From NCBI GenBank assembly GCA_964384675.1, contig CAYLNK010000285.1, positions 1-8,968 on the forward strand: a stretch of 8,968 bases of DNA. Direction: 5' to 3'. Below, one piece after another: positions 4,623 through 8,968 of this stretch. Position 1 is the stretch's first letter. Every line of letters begins with the position of its first letter. Source of the DNA: CAYLNK01 sp964384675. Its GTDB lineage: Bacteria; Acidobacteriota; Thermoanaerobaculia; UBA5066. Under the pieces are notes generated by a model. The model searched no databases. It was not told the origin of the DNA and saw only the letters and a list, made by a program, of their open reading frames with translations. The position numbers and the translations under genes are program-made.

Positions 4623-7600
4623 ATGCAGAAGCTCGCCGAGATCTGCATCCGGCGCCCGATCTTCGCGTCGATGATCATCCTGGCGCTCGTGGTCGTCGGT
4701 GGCGCCAGCTACCCCAAGCTCGGCGTCGACCGCTTCCCGTCCGTGGACCTCCCCACCGTCGTCGTGCGCGTCTCCCTGCCGGGCGCCTCGCCCGAGGAGG
4801 TGGAGTCGGAGCTGGTGGTCCCCCTCGAGGAGGCGGTCAACACGGTCGAGGGGATCGAGGAGCTGCGGGGCGTGAGCGGCCCCGGCTCCGGCATCCTCGT
4901 GGCCACCTTCGCGCTGAACCGCTCCATCGACGCCGCCACCCAGGACGTGCGGGACCGGGTCTCGGCCTCGCTCCGGAACCTGCCCCGCGACATCGACCCG
5001 CCCACGGTCTTCAAGTTCGACAACGACTCCACGCCGGTCCTGACGGTCGCGCTCTCGGCCAACCGCTCCGTGCGCGAGCTGACCGAGATCGCCGACAAGC
5101 TGGTCAAGCCGCTCGTCGAGCGCGCCCAGGGCGTGGGCGAGGTGTCGATCGTCGGCGGCCTCCAGCGCGCGATCGACGTGAGGATCGACGTCGACCGGCT
5201 CGCCGCCTACCGGCTCCCGATCACCCAGGTGCGGGCGGCGCTGCAGCGGCAGAACTCCGACGTCCCGGGCGGCAACGTCGACTCGGGGCGCCGGGAGCTG
5301 GCCCTCCGCACGCTGGGACGCTTCGCCGACGCCCGCGGCTTCAACGAGATGGTGGTCGCCAACGTGAGCGGCGCGCCGGTGCGGATCTCCGACCTGGGCA
5401 CCGTGACGGACGGCACGAAGGAGGCGCGCTCGGCCGCCCGGCTCGACGGCGTTCCGACCGTCGTGCTGGAGATCCGCCGCCAGTCGGGGGCCAACACCGT
5501 CGCCGTCATCGAGGGGGCCAAGAAGGCGCTCGAGACGGCCCGGGGCGTCGTCCCGGCCGACGTCCGGATGCTGCCGATCCGCGACCAGTCGCGCTTCATC
5601 GAGGCGGCGCTCCACGAGATCAACACCCACCTCGTGCTCGGCAGCCTCCTGGCGTCGCTCGTCGTCCTCCTCTTCATGCGCAACTGGCGCTCCACCCTGA
5701 TCGCGGCCATCGCGATCCCGGCCTCGGTGATCGCCACGTTCTCCATGATGCGGGCGCTCGGCTTCACGCTGAACAGCGTCACCATGCTCGCCCTCGTGCT
5801 GATGGTCGGCGTCGTGATCGACGACGCCATCGTCGTCCTCGAGAACATCTTCCGCTTCATCGAGGAGAAGAAGATGGACTCGTTCGAGGCGGCGAAGGCG
5901 GCCACCGCCGACATCGGGCTCGCCGTGATGGCGACGACGTTCTCGCTCGTCGTCATCTTCCTCCCCGTCTCGTTCATGTCCTCGATCTCCGGGCGCTTCC
6001 TCTACCAGTTCGGCCTCACCGCGGCGGTCGCCATCCTGGTGAGCCTCCTCGTCTCGTTCACGCTCACGCCGATGATGTCGGCGCGCCTCCTGCGCGGTCA
6101 CGTGAAGGAGAGCCACTCGGACGAGGCGGCCTCGCGCTCCGGCTTCTACCACCGCCTCGACGCGGCGTACGCACGCCTCCTCGCCTGGGCGATGGCCCAC
6201 CGCCGCGCGATGGTCGTCGGGGCCGTCCTCGTCGCGCTCTCCTCGATTCCGCTGTACCGCGTCGTGCGGCAGGAGCTGATCCCGACCCAGGTGGACGAGG
6301 CGGAGTTCGACGTCGACGTCTCGGGCCCCGAGGGGACGAGCGTCGCCGCGATGGACGAGGCGATGCGCGCCGTGGAGGCGGAGATCCGCGCCACGCCCGG
6401 CGTCAGGACGGTCCTCACCACCGTGGGCGGGAGCTTCCTGGGCCAGGTGAACAGCGGAGGGGCGTACGTGCGGATCGCGCCGCACGAGGAGCGGATCTTC
6501 GGCGTCGGACGGCTCGTGAAGGAGACGCTCCGGCTCCGGCCGTGGCGCGCCTTCATGGGGAACTACAGCCAGAAGGACGTGATGCTGGCGCTCCGCAAGC
6601 GGCTCCAGCGGTTCCCGCACCTCCGCTGCTCCATCCGGAACTCGCAGTCGTTCAACTTCGGCGGCGGACCGGGCGAGATCGTCCTCTCCCTGCGGGGGCC
6701 GGACCTGGTGACGCTCCTGAGGTCGATGGAGGCCGTCCGCGACAAGACCCGCAACGGCGAGATCAAGGGCGTCGTCGACGCCAACACCGGCCTCAGGCTC
6801 GACAAGCCGGAGCTCCGCATCCGCGTCGACCGGGACCGCGCCGCCGACCTCGGCGTCGACGCCACCGACGTGGCGACCAGCCTCCGGATCATGGTGGGGG
6901 GCGACGAGAAGGTGACCCGCTTCCGGGACGAGGCGGTGGGCGAGGACTACGACGTGCAGCTCCGGCTCGAGAGGTCGGACCGCGCCGACGCCGACACGAT
7001 CTCGCGACTCTACGTCCCGTCGTCCCGCGGCGGGCTCGTCCGGCTGGACAACGTCGTCTCGATCAAGGAGGGGCTCGCTCCGTCCCGGATCGAGCGGCAG
7101 GACCGGCAGCGGCAGGTGCGCCTCTTCGCCGGGGTCGGACCCGGCTTCGCTCTCGCCGACCGGATCGAGGCGCTCCAGGACGCCATCCGGAAGCTGAGCC
7201 TCCCGGCGGCGTACTCGGTCTCGGTGCTGGGCCGCGGGCGGGAGTTCGAGAGGACGTTCCGGGAGTTCTTCTTCGCGTTCCTCCTCTCGATCGCGTTCAT
7301 GTACATGATCCTGGCGTCGCAGTTCGAGAGCCTCCTCGACCCGCTCGTGATCCTGATCTCCCTGCCGCTCTCGGTGCCGTTCGCGCTCCTCTCGCTCTTC
7401 CTCACCGGGGACACGATCAACCTCTATTCCGCGCTCGGCATCCTCGTCCTCTTCGGCGTCGTGAAGAAGAACTCGATCCTGCAGATCGACCACATGAACA
7501 GCCTCCGGCGCGAGGGTATGCCGCGGTACGAGGCGGTGATGCTGGCGAACCGGGACCGCCTTCGTCCGATCCTGATGACGACGCTCGCCCTGGTGGCCGG

Positions 7601-7847
7601 AATGATCCCGCTGGCGCTCGGGACGGGACCGGGGGCCGAGGAACGGCGGTCGATCGCCATCGTCGTCATCGGCGGGCAGACGCTGTCCCTCCTCCTCACC
7701 CTCCTGGCGACACCCGTCTTCTACACGGTCCTCGAGGACGTGGCCGCGGCGCACCACTGGAAGGCGAGGGCCACCGCGTTCAGGGAGCGGCTCACCTCGA
7801 GGCGCGCCGCGGAGCCGGGCCGGACCATCCCGAAGATCGGAGCGTGA
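4623..7847 (+). CDS. RND efflux permease, hydrophobe/amphiphile exporter (HAE-1, AcrB/MdtB type)
   Basis: This is the proton-driven inner-membrane pump of a tripartite exporter, 1074 aa, close to the usual 1030-1070. The start MQKLAEICIRRPIFASM is the classic family N-terminus with TM1 at about 12-31. The layout is standard: first periplasmic porter/docking region (about 33-335), TM2-6 from about 336, TM7 at about 526-550, second periplasmic region (about 555-880), TM8-12 (about 882-1040) and a basic cytoplasmic tail. The proton-relay residues are present: Asp400-Asp401 in GVVIDDAIVVLEN (AcrB D407/D408), Lys949 in VVKKNSIL (K940), and Arg979 and Thr986 in RLRPILMTT (R971/T978), aligned by eye. 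The pump therefore looks functional. The ATG has no clear Shine-Dalgarno and follows a 167-bp spacer with two hairpins. A cupin gene begins 2 bases after its stop. Which compounds it exports cannot be told from sequence. Confidence 0.97.
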   Translation: MQKLAEICIRRPIFASMIILALVVVGGASYPKLGVDRFPSVDLPTVVVRVSLPGASPEEVESELVVPLEEAVNTVEGIEELRGVSGPGSGILVATFALNRSIDAATQDVRDRVSASLRNLPRDIDPPTVFKFDNDSTPVLTVALSANRSVRELTEIADKLVKPLVERAQGVGEVSIVGGLQRAIDVRIDVDRLAAYRLPITQVRAALQRQNSDVPGGNVDSGRRELALRTLGRFADARGFNEMVVANVSGAPVRISDLGTVTDGTKEARSAARLDGVPTVVLEIRRQSGANTVAVIEGAKKALETARGVVPADVRMLPIRDQSRFIEAALHEINTHLVLGSLLASLVVLLFMRNWRSTLIAAIAIPASVIATFSMMRALGFTLNSVTMLALVLMVGVVIDDAIVVLENIFRFIEEKKMDSFEAAKAATADIGLAVMATTFSLVVIFLPVSFMSSISGRFLYQFGLTAAVAILVSLLVSFTLTPMMSARLLRGHVKESHSDEAASRSGFYHRLDAAYARLLAWAMAHRRAMVVGAVLVALSSIPLYRVVRQELIPTQVDEAEFDVDVSGPEGTSVAAMDEAMRAVEAEIRATPGVRTVLTTVGGSFLGQVNSGGAYVRIAPHEERIFGVGRLVKETLRLRPWRAFMGNYSQKDVMLALRKRLQRFPHLRCSIRNSQSFNFGGGPGEIVLSLRGPDLVTLLRSMEAVRDKTRNGEIKGVVDANTGLRLDKPELRIRVDRDRAADLGVDATDVATSLRIMVGGDEKVTRFRDEAVGEDYDVQLRLERSDRADADTISRLYVPSSRGGLVRLDNVVSIKEGLAPSRIERQDRQRQVRLFAGVGPGFALADRIEALQDAIRKLSLPAAYSVSVLGRGREFERTFREFFFAFLLSIAFMYMILASQFESLLDPLVILISLPLSVPFALLSLFLTGDTINLYSALGILVLFGVVKKNSILQIDHMNSLRREGMPRYEAVMLANRDRLRPILMTTLALVAGMIPLALGTGPGAEERRSIAIVVIGGQTLSLLLTLLATPVFYTVLEDVAAAHHWKARATAFRERLTSRRAAEPGRTIPKIGA

Positions 7848-7849
7848 GC

Positions 7850-8218
7850 ATGGGCGGGATCGAGAAGGTGAGCCTCGCCGCGAAGCTGGCGACGTTCACG
7901 GCCCACTGGAGCCCGAAGATCGTCGCCGAGCTGAACGGCCAGCACGTGAAGGTCGTCAAGTTCCAGGGGCCGTTCGACTGGCACCACCACGAGCAGGAGG
8001 ACGAGCTCTTCCTCGTCCTGAAGGGCCGCTTCGTCATGGAGCTGCGCGACCGGTCGATCCCGCTCGCGGAAGGGGAGCTCCTCGTGATCCCGCGCGGTGT
8101 GGAGCACCGCCCCGTGGCCGAGGAGGAGGTCCACGTCCTCCTCCTCGAGCCGGCCGGCACGCTCAACACCGGCAACGTGACGACGGCGAAGACGGTGGCC
8201 GAGCCCGAACGGATCTGA
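7850..8218 (+). CDS. Small single-domain cupin protein (cupin_2 type), 122 aa
   Basis: This is a one-domain metal-binding beta-barrel. Cupin motif 1 is seen as G40, H45, H47, E52 and G59 (DWHHHEQEDELFLVLKG), and motif 2 as G75, P81, G83 and H86 (GELLVIPRGVEH). The predicted metal ligands are His45, His47, Glu52 and His86, all present. Such proteins are often annotated as mannose-6-phosphate isomerase-like, but the single domain gives no specific reaction; it could be an enzyme, a small-molecule binder or a sensor. There is no signal peptide, so it is cytoplasmic. I prefer the ATG at 7850 because GGAG (7839-7842) lies 7 bases upstream; a GTG at 7844 that overlaps the permease stop (GTGA) is in frame and possible. 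The tight spacing means it is very probably co-transcribed and coupled with the permease, although cupins are not standard parts of RND systems. Confidence 0.92.
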   Translation: MGGIEKVSLAAKLATFTAHWSPKIVAELNGQHVKVVKFQGPFDWHHHEQEDELFLVLKGRFVMELRDRSIPLAEGELLVIPRGVEHRPVAEEEVHVLLLEPAGTLNTGNVTTAKTVAEPERI

Positions 8219-8230
8219 ACGCCGCGGACG

Positions 8231-8968
8231 TCACCTCCGGATGAGGTGCACGGCCGGCGCCTTCACGTAGGCCGTCACCGACGCGCCTTCGACGAGCCCC
8301 AGCTCCTCGCGGGCGGGTCGCGTCACCAGCGCGACGAGCGGGAAGCCCGCGTCGAGCGTGACGCGCACGAGCGGACCCTCGTGCCGCAGCGCCACGATCC
8401 GGGCGGGGAGCCGGTTGCGGGCCGAGAGGCCGTGCGCCTCGCCCGCCACGAGGAGAACGTCCTCGGCCCGGATGGCCACGAGGACGTCACCCGAGGGGAG
8501 CACGGTGGCCGACGTGAGGCGCGCCCCCGCCACCTCCACCGTCACGACGCCGTCCCCCTGCGCCACGACGCGTCCCGCCGCCACCGTCTCGACGCCGACG
8601 ACCCGCGCCACTTCCGGACCGGCGGGCCGGCTGAACACCTCGTCCACGGGGCCGATCTGCCGGACGGCGCCGTCGACCACGACCGCCAGGAGGTCCCCGA
8701 GCGCGAGCGCCTCGCGCCGGTCGTGCGTCACCACGATCGACGGGATCTGCTCGGCGACCAGGAGAGCGCGCAGCTCGTCCTGCAGCGCGTCGCGGGTCGG
8801 GCCGTCCACCGCCGAGAGCGGCTCGTCGAGGAGCAGGAGCCGGGGCGACGGGGCGAGCGTCCGCGCCAGCGCCACCCGCTGGCGTTCGCCGCCCGAGAGC
8901 ACGCCCGGTCGCCGGCGCGAGACGTCGGCGACGCTGCACAGCGCGGCGCTGTCGATGGTGTTCACGTT
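8231..8968 (-). CDS. ABC transporter ATP-binding protein, molybdate/tungstate type, C-terminal part (partial)
   Basis: This is the energising subunit of an importer, cut by the right edge of the window: 245 residues are visible and the N-terminus with Walker A and Q-loop lies outside. Visible residues, counted from the window edge, show the ABC signature LSGGERQRVALAR (24-36), Walker B RLLLLDEP with Asp48 and Glu49, the D-loop SAVD (52-55) and the switch His82 in VVTHD. After the nucleotide-binding domain there is a TOBE-like strand region ending IRAEDVLL (about 105-172). A Mop-type domain follows (182-245) that begins SARNRLPARI and ends KAPAVHLIRR. That C-terminus is characteristic of ModC/WtpC/TupC proteins that import molybdate or tungstate; which oxyanion cannot be decided here, so no symbol is given. 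The GTG at 8965 is not the true start because the frame continues and the Walker A is missing. It converges on the cupin gene with 12 bases between stops, and its permease and binding-protein genes are expected beyond the right edge. Confidence 0.94.
   Translation of the reverse strand, partial: NVNTIDSAALCSVADVSRRRPGVLSGGERQRVALARTLAPSPRLLLLDEPLSAVDGPTRDALQDELRALLVAEQIPSIVVTHDRREALALGDLLAVVVDGAVRQIGPVDEVFSRPAGPEVARVVGVETVAAGRVVAQGDGVVTVEVAGARLTSATVLPSGDVLVAIRAEDVLLVAGEAHGLSARNRLPARIVALRHEGPLVRVTLDAGFPLVALVTRPAREELGLVEGASVTAYVKAPAVHLIRR

Noticed and set aside
4617..7757. A 1046-codon open frame antisense to the RND permease
   Set aside because: It is codon-aligned opposite a family member of certain identity. 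Its translation is Asp/Glu/Arg/His-rich without domains, which is the expected by-product of high-GC third positions.
4556..7849. Long + strand frame running through the permease into the cupin, which could suggest a fusion protein
   Set aside because: Over the permease its translation is Arg/Pro/Gly-rich noise. Only the last 122 residues form a cupin, with its own start and ribosome binding site.
8219..8230. Terminator between the convergent cupin and ABC ATPase
   Set aside because: The gap is 12 bases and no stem with a T-run is visible on either strand.
8963..8965. GTG as the start of the ABC ATPase
   Set aside because: Walker A and the Q-loop are missing and the frame continues to the window edge, so the gene is cut by the window rather than truncated.
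1..8968. CRISPR arrays, insertion sequences, tRNA or rRNA genes
   Set aside because: I saw no regularly spaced repeats, transposase motifs, terminal inverted repeats with target duplications, or tRNA/rRNA-like sequence on either strand.

Overview
This is a very GC-rich window with strong G/C preference at codon third positions. As a result, long open frames appear on both strands and only a subset are real genes. An RND efflux pump with a periplasmic adaptor implies a Gram-negative envelope. The composition and gene mix would fit Acidobacteriota, Myxococcota or a similar high-GC lineage, but no rRNA or other marker gene is present to decide this.

Layout. The left third (1-2459, + strand) holds four genes I cannot assign to families: the 3' end of a charged, probably coiled-coil protein; a 182-aa protein coupled to it by an ATGA overlap; a 336-aa multi-pass membrane protein; and a 123-aa protein with a strong Shine-Dalgarno site. 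The gaps before the last two hold notable inverted repeats: a long interrupted stem at 892-978, and two overlapping, mutually exclusive stems at 2050-2076 that end just before the ribosome binding site. A minus-strand serine esterase of alpha/beta-hydrolase type (2466-3131) converges on the 123-aa gene and is divergent from the pump genes.

The centre (3241-8218, + strand) is an efflux unit: membrane-fusion adaptor, 1074-residue RND permease of the AcrB/HAE-1 type with its proton-relay residues intact, and a small single-domain cupin that follows the permease by 2 bases. No outer-membrane channel (TolC type) or regulator lies inside the window. The 167-bp gap between adaptor and permease carries two hairpins and no clear ribosome binding site. 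At the right edge (8231-8968, - strand) is the C-terminal part of an ABC ATPase with a Mop-type C-terminal domain, typical of molybdate/tungstate importers; it converges on the cupin with only 12 bp between them.

I did not find a clearly new multi-gene system. The best leads are small: the alternative hairpins before the 123-aa gene, the heptamer CTTGCTC that I find only in three gaps upstream of + strand genes, the adaptor-permease spacer, and the cupin appended to the pump. There are no tRNA, rRNA, CRISPR or insertion-sequence signals that I can see, and no gene-free stretch over 300 bases.
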